Assembly (NCBI RefSeq): GCF_017304615.1 | Contig: NZ_JAFKLZ010000001.1 | Span: forward strand, 1,364,001 to 1,428,000 | Length of the DNA stretch: 64,000 bases | From: Sphingomonas sp. | GTDB lineage: Bacteria > Pseudomonadota > Alphaproteobacteria > Sphingomonadales > Sphingomonadaceae | Direction: 5' to 3' | Shown here: one piece after another, positions 52,743 through 60,403 of the stretch | How the letters are laid out: every line of letters starts with the position of its first letter | Position numbering within the stretch: position 1 is the stretch's first letter | The notes under the pieces: generated by a model | Told to the model about the DNA's origin: nothing | Databases searched by the model: none | The model's input: only the letters and a program-made list of their open reading frames with translations | Program-made: the position numbers and the translations under genes

Positions 52743-53054
52743 ATGAAACTTTTAGTCGCCGCGGCCGTCGCCGCTTTCGCCCTGCCAGCCTTCGCTCAGG
52801 ATACCCCGCCAGCCGCGCCGCCGGCGCCGCAAACCGCCCCGATGCCGGCCGCCGATCCCAGCGCGCCGCCGCCAGCACCGATGGCCCCTCCCGCGCCGAT
52901 GGCGGCACCTGCGCCGATGGCGGCACCGGCCGCTCCGCCCGCTGTGTCCGACGGCAATTACCCGCTCTGCAGCAAGACCGTGACCGACCATTGCACCGAG
53001 CGGTCGAACGCCCGCGGTGAGCGTTTGCGGTCGGTGCCGCGTAAGCCCGGCTGA
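52743..53054 (+). CDS. secreted proline/alanine-rich small protein (103 aa)
   Basis: The ATG at 52743 follows CAGGAGAGTCGC. A signal peptide (MKLLVAAAVAAFALPAFAQD) precedes a Pro/Ala/Met repeat region built on APMAAPAP-type units (about residues 22-70). A short conserved-looking tail follows with two Cys (YPLCSKTVTDHCTERSNARG). It is probably periplasmic. A strong terminator follows the stop. Function unknown. Confidence 0.7.
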   Translation: MKLLVAAAVAAFALPAFAQDTPPAAPPAPQTAPMPAADPSAPPPAPMAPPAPMAAPAPMAAPAAPPAVSDGNYPLCSKTVTDHCTERSNARGERLRSVPRKPG

Positions 53055-53080
53055 CGATACTACCCGCATATGCCGGGTCA

Positions 53081-53116
53081 GGCCGGGGCGGAATATCAAC
53101 CCGCCCCGGCCTTTTT
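53081..53116 (+). terminator. intrinsic terminator
   Basis: GGCCGGGGCGG (53081-53091) pairs perfectly with CCGCCCCGGCC (53101-53111), with a 9-nt loop and a T5 tract at 53112-53116. It ends the proline-rich protein transcript and insulates the SDR gene. Confidence 0.9.
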
Positions 53117-53132
53117 CGTATTTCGGGTATGG
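53115..53132 (+). promoter_or_regulatory. shared 18-bp upstream element, copy 4
   Basis: The plus strand reads TTCGTATTTCGGGTATGG, starting at the end of the terminator T-tract and ending 59 nt before the SDR start at 53192. It is 39 kb away from the main cluster of copies. Confidence 0.45.
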
Positions 53133-53191
53133 TCTCTTGCGCAGCGCAGCAAAAGCCGTAGGAAGCGCGCAAAATAAGCAGGAGCGACTTC

Positions 53192-54091
53192 ATGACCATC
53201 CGTTTCGATGACAAGGTAGCGATCGTCACCGGCGCCGGCGGCGGCCTGGGCCGCGAATATGCGCTCGCGCTGGCGGCGCGCGGTGCGAAGGTCGTCGTAA
53301 ACGACCTGGGCGGATCGCGCGACGGCACTGGCCACTCAGACGCCGCTCTCAAGGTTGTCGAAGAAATCAAGGCGGCTGGCGGCGAAGCCATGTCGAACGG
53401 CGGCAGCGTCACCGAATACGAACAGATGGTCGAGATGGTCGCCAAAGCCAAGGAGGCCTGGGGCGGCGTCCACATCCTGATCAACAATGCGGGCGTGTTG
53501 CGCGACAAGAGCTTCGCCAAGATGGAGCCGGCCGACTTCAAGTTCGTGGTCGACGTCCACCTCAACGGCTCGGCCAACTGCGCCAAGGCGGTGTGGGACC
53601 TGATGCGCGAGCAGGCCTATGGACGTATCCTGATGACCGCGTCGTCGACCGGCCTCTACGGCAATTTCGGCCAGGCCAATTACGGCGCCGCCAAGCTCGG
53701 CCTCGCCGGGCTGACCAAGACGCTCTACCTCGAGGGCGCGAAGTACAACATCAAGGTCAACACGATCGCGCCGACCGCAGGCACGCGCATGACCGAGGAC
53801 ATTTTCCCTGAGGAAGCGTTCAAGGCCTTTTCGCCCGACAAGGTCGCGCCTGCCGCGTTGTACCTCGTCAGCGAGGACGCGCCGTCCAACGCGATCGTCG
53901 GCGCCGGCGCGGGCGTATTCCAGGCGGCGTTCGTCACGCTGACCCAGGGCAAGCTGCTGACCGGCGACGAGTTGTCACCTGAGGGTGTCGCCGCACACTG
54001 GGCGGAAATCACCGACCGCACCGGCGAGATCGTCCCTGCGTCCGGCAATGAACAGGCCATGACGATCCTCAAGAAGTTGCAGGGCGGCTGA
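53192..54091 (+). CDS. SDR oxidoreductase, MFE-2-like 3-hydroxyacyl-CoA dehydrogenase type
   Basis: The 299-residue SDR begins MTIRFDDKVAIVTGAGGGLG. It has NNAGVLRDKSFAKM and the catalytic Ser-Tyr-Lys (TASSTGLYGNFGQANYGAAK), closely resembling the dehydrogenase domain of multifunctional beta-oxidation enzymes, including the VNDLGG stretch. It would oxidise 3-hydroxyacyl-CoA with NAD. The C-terminal 60 residues (TGDELSPEGVAAHWAEITDR) extend beyond the core as in that subfamily. It carries copy 4 of the shared 18-bp element upstream. Confidence 0.9.
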   Translation: MTIRFDDKVAIVTGAGGGLGREYALALAARGAKVVVNDLGGSRDGTGHSDAALKVVEEIKAAGGEAMSNGGSVTEYEQMVEMVAKAKEAWGGVHILINNAGVLRDKSFAKMEPADFKFVVDVHLNGSANCAKAVWDLMREQAYGRILMTASSTGLYGNFGQANYGAAKLGLAGLTKTLYLEGAKYNIKVNTIAPTAGTRMTEDIFPEEAFKAFSPDKVAPAALYLVSEDAPSNAIVGAGAGVFQAAFVTLTQGKLLTGDELSPEGVAAHWAEITDRTGEIVPASGNEQAMTILKKLQGG

Positions 54092-54151
54092 GCCCGGCGG
54101 AACTACCCCATCGGCCGATGGTTACTCCCCCCGCAAGGACAGGAGGACACA

Positions 54152-54334
54152 ATGGCCGATGACGGAAAGACCACGATTATCGAAACGCGCGGCGGTGGCG
54201 GCGGCGCCATTGCATTGTTGGCGATCGCCATCATTGCCATCGCCGTCGTGCTGTTTCTGGTGTTCGGGCAGAACATGATGGGCAACACCAAGACGATCGA
54301 CGCCGACGTGAAGATCGACACGCCGGCCAAGTGA
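54152..54334 (+). CDS. small single-pass membrane protein (60 aa)
   Basis: An AGGAGGA site precedes the ATG at 54152. The product starts MADDGKTTIIETRGGGGGAI, has one hydrophobic helix (about residues 18-40) and ends in KIDTPAK, an acidic/basic tail. It is probably an inner-membrane protein, N-terminus inside. Position and ribosome site support it as a real gene; function is unknown. Confidence 0.7.
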   Translation: MADDGKTTIIETRGGGGGAIALLAIAIIAIAVVLFLVFGQNMMGNTKTIDADVKIDTPAK

Positions 54335-54342
54335 TCTGAGCA

Positions 54343-54383
54343 CCATATCGGTGTATTGATACACTAACTCACCTATGATATGG
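54343..54383. promoter_or_regulatory. nested inverted repeats upstream of the DUF2157-like gene
   Basis: An inner inverted repeat GTGTA-TTGA-TACAC (54351-54364) lies within an outer pair CCATATC (54343-54349) / GATATGG (54377-54383). It is 24 nt before the membrane protein start at 54407 and looks like an operator; the regulator is not identified. Confidence 0.45.
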
Positions 54384-54406
54384 CAGTCGTCCGAGAGGAG
54401 ACTGCC

Positions 54407-55438
54407 ATGTATAGCGAAAGCGATCTGGAGGGCGCGGTGGCGGCGGGGATCATGTCCCCGACCACCGCCGACGCTTTCCGCCAGCACATCGCCACCACGC
54501 GCGCGACGCCCGCGGTGGACGAGGAAAGCTTCCGGCTGCTGACCGGATTCAACGATATCTTCGTCGGCATCGCCATCGCGCTGCTGCTCGCCGCGCTGGC
54601 GCAGCTGGGCGACTGGTTCAATCACGCGTTGGCCGGAGCGGCCGTTGCGGCGGCGGCATGGGGGCTGGCCGAATATTTCACGCGCGTGCGGCGTATGGCG
54701 CTGCCGAGCATCATCCTGCTGATCGCGTTCGTCGGCGGGGTCGCCGCGACGATGATCGGCGCGCTGGTCGACATCGATCCCCAATGGTCGGACCGCACCA
54801 ACGCGCTGGTCGGGTCGGGCATCGCGCTCGTCACCGGCGGGGCGGCATGGCTGCACTGGCGGCGCTTCATGGTCCCGATCACTGTCGCGGTCGGCGCGGC
54901 GGCGTGCGTCGGCGTAGGCGTCGGATTGTTCTTCGCCGCGACGCATGCGAGCGAAAACGCGATCTTCCCGCTGGTCCTGGTCGGCGGCCTCGCCACCTTC
55001 GCGCTGGCGATGTGGTGGGACGGTTCCGACCGTGAGCGCAAGACGCGGCGTAGCGACGTCGCGTTCTGGCTGCACCTCGCCGCAGCCCCGATGATCGCGC
55101 ACACGGTATTCCACATGCTCGGCGTGTTCGAAGGGAATATCGGCGCGGCTCAGGCCGTAATCGTGATGGCGCTGTACGTCGTGTTCGCGATCATCGCGCT
55201 GGCGATCGATCGGCGTGCGCTGCTCGTGTCGAGCCTGGCCTATGTGCTCTACGCGCTGTCGACATTGTTCCAGCAGGCCGGTGCGGTCGAGCTGTCGATG
55301 GCGTTCACTGCGCTCGTGATCGGCTCCGCGCTGTTGAGCCTGTCGGCGTTCTGGCAGCCGATGCGGCGTGCGGTGGTCGGCATGCTGGGTGGCGGGCTGG
55401 CCAACCGCCTGCCCCCGGCTCAGGCCGCGACTGCCTAA
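54407..55438 (+). CDS. polytopic membrane protein, DUF2157-like
   Basis: The 343-residue protein starts at the ATG at 54407 after GAGAGGAGACTGCC. A cytoplasmic N-terminal segment (MYSESDLEGAVAAGIMSPTT) is followed by about ten hydrophobic helices, as in DUF2157-type membrane proteins. No catalytic motif is seen. Nested inverted repeats upstream suggest regulation by a dedicated repressor. Function unknown. Confidence 0.75.
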   Translation: MYSESDLEGAVAAGIMSPTTADAFRQHIATTRATPAVDEESFRLLTGFNDIFVGIAIALLLAALAQLGDWFNHALAGAAVAAAAWGLAEYFTRVRRMALPSIILLIAFVGGVAATMIGALVDIDPQWSDRTNALVGSGIALVTGGAAWLHWRRFMVPITVAVGAAACVGVGVGLFFAATHASENAIFPLVLVGGLATFALAMWWDGSDRERKTRRSDVAFWLHLAAAPMIAHTVFHMLGVFEGNIGAAQAVIVMALYVVFAIIALAIDRRALLVSSLAYVLYALSTLFQQAGAVELSMAFTALVIGSALLSLSAFWQPMRRAVVGMLGGGLANRLPPAQAATA

Positions 55439-55468
55439 ACCTTTCGCTTGGTCACGAGCGATTCCCTC

Positions 55469-55501
55469 GCCCGGTGGTCTTCGGACCGCCGGGTGTTTTT
55501 T
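55469..55501 (+). terminator. intrinsic terminator with UUCG loop
   Basis: An 11-bp stem (with two wobble pairs) at 55469-55479 / 55484-55494 closes a TTCG tetraloop and runs into a T6 tract (55496-55501). It ends the DUF2157-like transcript before the convergent DUF2794 gene. Confidence 0.85.
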
Positions 55502-55844
55502 ATTCCTCGATCAGCTTCATCAGCCGCCGTTCGACCGGCGCGAGGACCGGGCCAAGTTCATGCCCGCGCTTCAGCACCATGCCCGCTTCGTTGACCAGCG
55601 CCCACATCCCCTGCTTGTTACGCAGTTCCGGTCGCTTTTCGATCCGTATCTCAGGCCGCTCGGCGGTACGGCGGAAGGCGGCGAAAACCGCCGCGTCCCG
55701 AGTGAACTCGATGGCATAATCGCGCCAATGCCCGGCCGCGACCATGCGGCCGTAGAGGTCGAGGATGCGCGTCAGTTCGATCCGGTCGAAGCCGATCTGG
55801 CTCGGCTGCCGCCCCGGGATAGGAAACGGGGTGACGGTGCCCAT
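55500..55844 (-). CDS. DUF2794 protein
   Basis: This 114-residue protein has the DUF2794 pattern: GFDRIELTRILDLYGRMVAA, then HWRDYAIEFTRDAAVFAAF, and MVLKRGHEL near the end. DUF2794 is a conserved alphaproteobacterial family without known function. Its start overlaps the cysE stop by one base (TGATG), so the two are translated together. Confidence 0.88.
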   Translation of the reverse strand: MGTVTPFPIPGRQPSQIGFDRIELTRILDLYGRMVAAGHWRDYAIEFTRDAAVFAAFRRTAERPEIRIEKRPELRNKQGMWALVNEAGMVLKRGHELGPVLAPVERRLMKLIEE

Positions 55845-56518
55845 CAGGCGCGGTCACGCTCCGGTTCGTATTCGGCGAGCAGCGCGTCGAGCCGTTTTCT
55901 CAGCGTTTCGATCTCGCACCGCAGGAGCTCGACCTTCTGGGTCTGTGGATCGAACTGTTCGCTGCAGGGCGTGCCATAAGCGAGGAACGGCTTTTCGCCC
56001 TTTCCTTCGACCATCGTCGCGCGCGCCGGGATCCCCACCATCACTGCGCCTTCAGGCACGTCTTTCGTCACGACCGCGTTCGCGCCGATCCGCGCGCCGT
56101 TTGCGACGGTGATCGGCCCCAGCACCTGCGCGCCGGAACCGATGATGACATTGTCCTCGATCGTCGGATGACGCTTGCCCGCGACCCCGTCGGCGGGATT
56201 GGTCCCGCCTAGCGTCACGCACTGATAGATCGTGACATTATCGCCGATCAACGCCGTTTCGCCGATCACCGTGAAGCCATGATCGATGAAGAAGTTCTTC
56301 CCGATCGTCGCCCCCGGATGGATGTCGATCGCGGTGAAGAAGCGCGAAATGTGGTTAACCCAGCGCGCGAGGAAGAACAGCCGCGCGCGAAAAAGGCGAT
56401 GCGCGACCTTGTGAAAGGCCAGCGCCCACACACCCGGATAGAGCAGGATTTCCATGCGCGACCGGGGCGCGGGATCACGCGCGCGAATCGAATCGAGATA
56501 GTCCGTCAGGCCAGACAT
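55844..56518 (-). CDS. cysE: serine O-acetyltransferase
   Basis: The 224-residue protein has a helical N-terminus followed by a left-handed beta-helix with hexapeptide repeats. The SAT-specific DIHPGATIGKNFFIDHGFTVIG (catalytic His-Asp region) and GKRHPTIEDNVIIGSGAQVLG are present. It makes O-acetylserine for cysteine synthesis. It shares a coupled operon with DUF2794 and faces the TauE/SafE gene. A C-terminal charged coil (residues about 195-224) extends it. Confidence 0.92.
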   Translation of the reverse strand: MSGLTDYLDSIRARDPAPRSRMEILLYPGVWALAFHKVAHRLFRARLFFLARWVNHISRFFTAIDIHPGATIGKNFFIDHGFTVIGETALIGDNVTIYQCVTLGGTNPADGVAGKRHPTIEDNVIIGSGAQVLGPITVANGARIGANAVVTKDVPEGAVMVGIPARATMVEGKGEKPFLAYGTPCSEQFDPQTQKVELLRCEIETLRKRLDALLAEYEPERDRA

Positions 56519-56675
56519 GCGGCCGGTCCCCTTAGCTTTCCCTGCATTTAGGGGTTCAGTACGCGGATTTCCAGCGCCGGACGTCGCCGCCTTGGAACAC
56601 GCAAAGCCTATCTTTGTTGTAGGATTTCAGGGGCGGCGTCAGACTACCCGGCAGAACGAGGGAGTATTTGCGTCG

Positions 56676-57446
56676 ATGTTCGACCTGTCGGCCGCCAGCA
56701 TCGAAGCGATCCTGCCCTTCATCGCGATCGGTTTCGCCGCCCAATTGATCGACGGGGCGCTGGGCATGGCGTTTGGGCTGATCAACTCGACCTTGCTGGT
56801 CAGCGTGATGGGGATGCCCCCCGCCCTCGCCTCCGCCAGCGTCCATGCGGTCGAGACTTTCACGACGGCGGCGTCGGGCGCGAGCCATATCCTGCACCGG
56901 AACGTCAATTGGCGGTTGCTCGCCCGGCTGGTGATACCGGGCATGATCGGCGGCGTACTCGGCGCCTATGTCCTGTCGAACATCGACGCCGCCGTCGCGA
57001 AACCGTTCGTAATGGCCTATCTCGCAGCGATCGGCCTCTATCTGCTCTATCGCGCGTGGCATGGGCAGGTGGAGCGCAAGACGCCCAAGGTGATCGAGCC
57101 GCTCGGCTTGGTCGGCGGCTTTCTCGATGCCGCCGGCGGCGGTGGTTGGGGCCCCGTGGTTACGAGCAACCTGCTAGTCCAGGGTGCCGCGCCGCGCGAG
57201 ACCGTGGGCACGGTCAACACGTCCGAGTTCTTCCTGACCGCCACGATCTCCGCGACCTTCATTGCGAGCCTAGGCTTCGCGGCCTTCACGCTCCAGACGC
57301 TCGGCGTGCTGATCGGCGGGTTGATCGCGGCACCGCTGGGCGGTGTGCTGGTCAAGCGTTTGCCCGCACGCACGCTGATGACGATGGTCGGGGTGTTGCT
57401 GACGCTGACCAGCGCGTTCTCGATCTGGCAGGCGCTGAGCAAATAG
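56676..57446 (+). CDS. TauE/SafE (TSUP) family anion permease
   Basis: The 256-residue membrane protein starts at MFDLSAASIEAILPFIAIG and has eight hydrophobic segments with the two TSUP repeats: LIDGALGMAFGLINSTLLV and GFLDAAGGGGWGPVVTSNLL. TSUP proteins move sulfite, sulfate, sulfonates or related anions. Its position opposite cysE suggests a sulfur role. The ATG at 56676 gives the family-typical length. Confidence 0.9.
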   Translation: MFDLSAASIEAILPFIAIGFAAQLIDGALGMAFGLINSTLLVSVMGMPPALASASVHAVETFTTAASGASHILHRNVNWRLLARLVIPGMIGGVLGAYVLSNIDAAVAKPFVMAYLAAIGLYLLYRAWHGQVERKTPKVIEPLGLVGGFLDAAGGGGWGPVVTSNLLVQGAAPRETVGTVNTSEFFLTATISATFIASLGFAAFTLQTLGVLIGGLIAAPLGGVLVKRLPARTLMTMVGVLLTLTSAFSIWQALSK

Positions 57447-57464
57447 GCCCCGCGCCCCGCCAGG

Positions 57465-57983
57465 TCAGAGCGTCGCGTGAACCGTCGCGACCGCCTTCAT
57501 CACCGCGCCCCAGCGCACGGCGTCCTGGATCGCCTGAGCGGTGACGCCGGCCTTCTTCAGCACGTTCTCATGCGCGTCGATGCAGAGGCCGCAGCCATTC
57601 ATTGCGCTGATCGCGAGGCTGAACAGTTCGAAATCGTCCTTTGCGATGCCCGGCGCGCCAATGACGTTCATGCGCAGCTTGGCCGGCATGTTGGCGTATT
57701 CCTTGTTCCCCGCCAGGTGCGTGAACCGGTAATAGACGTTGTTCATTGCCATCACCGCGGCCGCCGCGCGCGCGGCATTGGCGGCTTCGGGGGAGAGCTT
57801 CCCATCGACTTCCGCCTCAGCCGCCTCGACCAGCGGCTTGTAGCCCGAGGCGTGCGCGCAGGCGAGCGCCAGCCCGAATTTTCGCTGGTCGCCCAACGAG
57901 GTTTCGTTGAGCAGCGATCCCACGTTCAGCCGGATGTCCTTGGCGTAATCGGGCAGCGTCTGGGCGAATTCCTTGAGCGACAT
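57465..57983 (-). CDS. ahpD: alkyl hydroperoxide reductase AhpD / carboxymuconolactone-decarboxylase-like
   Basis: The 172-residue AhpD-fold protein has the redox motif CxxC with the downstream His (NGCGLCIDAHE). AhpD reduces the AhpC peroxiredoxin with electrons passed from lipoyl proteins. It lies downstream of ahpC with hairpins between, consistent with an ahpC-ahpD operon regulated by the divergent OxyR. Confidence 0.92.
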   Translation of the reverse strand: MSLKEFAQTLPDYAKDIRLNVGSLLNETSLGDQRKFGLALACAHASGYKPLVEAAEAEVDGKLSPEAANAARAAAAVMAMNNVYYRFTHLAGNKEYANMPAKLRMNVIGAPGIAKDDFELFSLAISAMNGCGLCIDAHENVLKKAGVTAQAIQDAVRWGAVMKAVATVHATL

Positions 57984-58050
57984 GATGGTCCTTTGGCGCG
58001 CCCGACGATCCGGGCGGACGCCCGGCCGGTCGCGATGAAATGAATGGGAC

Positions 58051-58115
58051 GGCGCGGGGTCCGGGGGATGGCCCCGCGCCTAGGGGTGCGGCAATTGGAG
58101 GGGGACGCCGCACCC
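58051..58115 (-). terminator. tandem hairpins between ahpC and ahpD
   Basis: Two GC-rich hairpins lie in the gap: 58051-58059 with 58072-58080 (9 bp) and 58084-58091 with 58108-58115 (8 bp). Neither has a T-tract, so they more likely lower ahpD expression than stop it. Confidence 0.4.
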
Positions 58116-58130
58116 GGTTCGGTCAGCGGA

Positions 58131-58676
58131 TCAAGCCGCGATCTTCAGGACGTCCTCGCCCTTGTTCCAGTTGCACGGGCAAAGCTCGTCGGTCTGGAGC
58201 GCGTCGAGCACGCGCAGCGTCTCGGCCGGGTTGCGGCCGACGTTCAGGCCGTTGACCTGCACCGCCTGAATGATGCCGTCCGGATCGACCGTGAAGGTCG
58301 CGCGATAGGCGACATTCTCGTTCGCATCGAGGATGCCGAGCGCGGCGGCGAGCTTCGCGCCGTTGTCGGCGATCCACGGGAAATCGGCGGCGGCAAGATC
58401 GGGGTCGGACTTGCGCCACGCGAGGTGGACGTGGCTGGTGTCGGTCGATGCGCCGATCAGCACGGTGTCGCGATCCGCGAAATCGTCCGTCAGCGCCGAA
58501 TAACCGACGATCTCGGTCGGGCAGACGAAGGTGAAGTCCTTCGGCCAGTAGAACACGACTTTCCACTTGCCCGGCGCGGTTTCGAGCACGTTGATCGTCT
58601 CGCCCGCGGGCAAGGCATCGGTGCCCTGCTGGACGGGAACGGTCAGATCGGGAAATTTGTCGCCAACGGTCAACAT
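58131..58676 (-). CDS. ahpC: peroxiredoxin AhpC
   Basis: The 181-residue peroxiredoxin starts MLTVGDKFPDLTVPVQQGTD. It has the peroxidatic Cys in FTFVCPTEI and the resolving Cys region in ELCPCNWNKGED, so it is a 2-Cys enzyme. It destroys hydrogen peroxide and organic peroxides. It is divergent from oxyR; a candidate OxyR site lies in the 157-bp gap. Confidence 0.95.
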   Translation of the reverse strand: MLTVGDKFPDLTVPVQQGTDALPAGETINVLETAPGKWKVVFYWPKDFTFVCPTEIVGYSALTDDFADRDTVLIGASTDTSHVHLAWRKSDPDLAAADFPWIADNGAKLAAALGILDANENVAYRATFTVDPDGIIQAVQVNGLNVGRNPAETLRVLDALQTDELCPCNWNKGEDVLKIAA

Positions 58677-58787
58677 ATATTGGGCCTCCAGCCAGAATTG
58701 GGGTCGGCCTTTGTCGACATCCTCTCGGGGAATCGGCGGAGCCTTGCGAGACTCTCTTGGGGTGGCGCTTATCGGCTAGCCATTGAG

Positions 58788-58820
58788 CGATCAAATAGTT
58801 TATTCACTCATCATTGATCG
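58788..58820. promoter_or_regulatory. candidate OxyR-type operator between ahpC and oxyR
   Basis: CGATCAA (58788-58794) and TTGATCG (58814-58820) form an inverted repeat 19 bp apart, with ATAG inside (58795-58798). It lies 14 nt before oxyR and about 110 nt from ahpC. The spacing fits a LysR-type operator; it is a candidate only. Confidence 0.5.
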
Positions 58821-58833
58821 ATTGAGGCAATCA

Positions 58834-59733
58834 ATGACCACGTACCTGCCGACACTGAAGCAGCTCCACTATCTCGTCGCCCTGAAGGATCACGGTCATT
58901 TCGGCCGTGCGGCGGAGGCATGCTTCGTCACCCAATCGACGCTGTCGGCGGGCATCCGCGAACTGGAGACGCTGATCGGCGTGACGCTGGTCGAGCGAAC
59001 GCGGCGAGTCGTGCGCTTCACACCGCTCGGCGACCGGATCGTCGACAAGGCGCGCCGCGTGATCCGCGAAGCGGAGGAACTGGGCGATATGGCGCGCGCC
59101 GCCGGGCGGCCGCTGTCGGGCGAGATGCGGATGAGCGTCATCCCGACGATCGCCCCGTTCATGCTGCCGCGCATCCTGCCCGCGCTGCGCCGCGATTATC
59201 CCGACCTCAAGCTGTTCCTGCGCGAGGAAACGACCGGCGCGGCGTGCGAGGGGTTGCACAACGGCCGCACCGACTGCGTGCTGCTCGCCCTGCCCTATGC
59301 GTGCGGCGAAGTGGCAGCACAGCCCTTGTTCGACGATCGCCTATTCGTCGCCTTTCCGCAGGCCGACTTGCCCGATCCGCCACCGACGATCGCCGCCGCC
59401 GACATCGACGAGACTCGGCTGCTGCTGCTCGAGGACGGCCATTGCCTGAAGGACCATGCGCTGGCGGCGTGCAATCGCCCCGAACTCGGCGCGCAGGCAA
59501 TGATGCTCGGCACGTCGCTGCATACGATCGTGCAGATGGTCGACAACGGGCTGGGCGTGACGATGTTGCCCGAGATGGCGGTGGAAGCAGGCATACTGGA
59601 TCACACCCACGTTTCCGCGCGCCCGCTGGCCGCCGAGCACGCGATGCGGACCGTCGCGTTGGTGTGGCGCCGCGCCTCGCCGCGCGAACGGGATTTCAGA
59701 TTGCTGGCGGACGTGCTTCAGTCGGCGGCCTAG
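58834..59733 (+). CDS. oxyR: LysR-family peroxide sensor OxyR
   Basis: The 299-residue regulator starts at the ATG at 58834 after TTGAGGCAATCA. It has an N-terminal HTH (FGRAAEACFVTQSTLSAGIRELE) and the redox Cys pair Cys204 and Cys213 in GHCLKDHALAAC, nine residues apart as in E. coli OxyR (C199/C208). It senses H2O2 by disulphide formation and should activate the divergent ahpC-ahpD. Its stop overlaps moaE by 4 bases. Confidence 0.93.
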   Translation: MTTYLPTLKQLHYLVALKDHGHFGRAAEACFVTQSTLSAGIRELETLIGVTLVERTRRVVRFTPLGDRIVDKARRVIREAEELGDMARAAGRPLSGEMRMSVIPTIAPFMLPRILPALRRDYPDLKLFLREETTGAACEGLHNGRTDCVLLALPYACGEVAAQPLFDDRLFVAFPQADLPDPPPTIAAADIDETRLLLLEDGHCLKDHALAACNRPELGAQAMMLGTSLHTIVQMVDNGLGVTMLPEMAVEAGILDHTHVSARPLAAEHAMRTVALVWRRASPRERDFRLLADVLQSAA

Positions 59734-60167
59734 TGCCACTTCGCCGCGGCGTCTTGATCGCTCTCGCGCTCCCCGACCCACGTCGCGTCGGGGCCGCGCG
59801 TCTCCCGCTTCCAGAACGGCGCGTCGGTTTTGAGCCGGTCGATCAGGAAACTGCATGCCTCCAGCGCCGGGGCGCGGTGCGCGGCGCAGGTCGCGACGAA
59901 GACGATCCGCTCGCCTGGCTTCATCGCGCCGACCCGGTGAATCACCACAGCGCCAGCGAGCGTCCAGCGCTCGACCGCCGCCGCCGCCAGCCGTTCGAGC
60001 GCCGCCTCGGTCGCGCCGGGATAATGTTCGAGCAGCAGTTCGCCGACGCCGCCGTCGCTTCGCACCAGCCCCGTAAAGGTCGCGACCGCGCCGCCGCAAA
60101 GCCCGTCCAGCGCGACAATCTCCGCCGCAACGTCGATCGGCGTCTCGCTGACGACGACGCGGATCAC
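59730..60167 (-). CDS. moaE: molybdopterin synthase catalytic subunit MoaE
   Basis: The 145-residue protein starts at a GTG overlapping the moaD stop (GTGA). It has the MoaE core ATFTGLVRSDGG, HYPGATEAALERL and the catalytic Lys region DAPFWKRE. It joins with MoaD to make molybdopterin from precursor Z. It is divergent-overlapping with oxyR at its 3' end. Confidence 0.93.
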   Translation of the reverse strand: MIRVVVSETPIDVAAEIVALDGLCGGAVATFTGLVRSDGGVGELLLEHYPGATEAALERLAAAAVERWTLAGAVVIHRVGAMKPGERIVFVATCAAHRAPALEACSFLIDRLKTDAPFWKRETRGPDATWVGERESDQDAAAKWH

Positions 60168-60403
60168 CCGCCCGTCACAGGCGGAAAGATCGCGACCTCG
60201 CGCGCCCCGGCGATCGGCGCATCCAGGGGCACGAACTGCTGGTCGATCGCCGCGCGCAGCTTCGTCTTGTCCCTCAACACTTCATGCCCGAGCCAGTCGA
60301 TCAGGTCGGCCACGCTGACCACCTCGACGGGTGGATCGACGTGTTCCTGCCCCCTCCCCACGCCCTCGCGGACCCAGGCGAAATAGAGCACCTCCACGGT
60401 CAA
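60164..60403 (-). CDS. moaD: molybdopterin synthase sulfur-carrier subunit MoaD
   Basis: The 79-residue ubiquitin-like protein ends in the Gly-Gly (FPPVTGG) that carries the thiocarboxylate. The best start is TTG at 60403, overlapping the pgsA stop (TTGA), giving MTVEVLYFAWVREGVGRGQE; GTG at 60397 is another choice. It is coupled at both ends: to pgsA upstream and moaE downstream. Confidence 0.9.
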   Translation of the reverse strand: MTVEVLYFAWVREGVGRGQEHVDPPVEVVSVADLIDWLGHEVLRDKTKLRAAIDQQFVPLDAPIAGAREVAIFPPVTGG

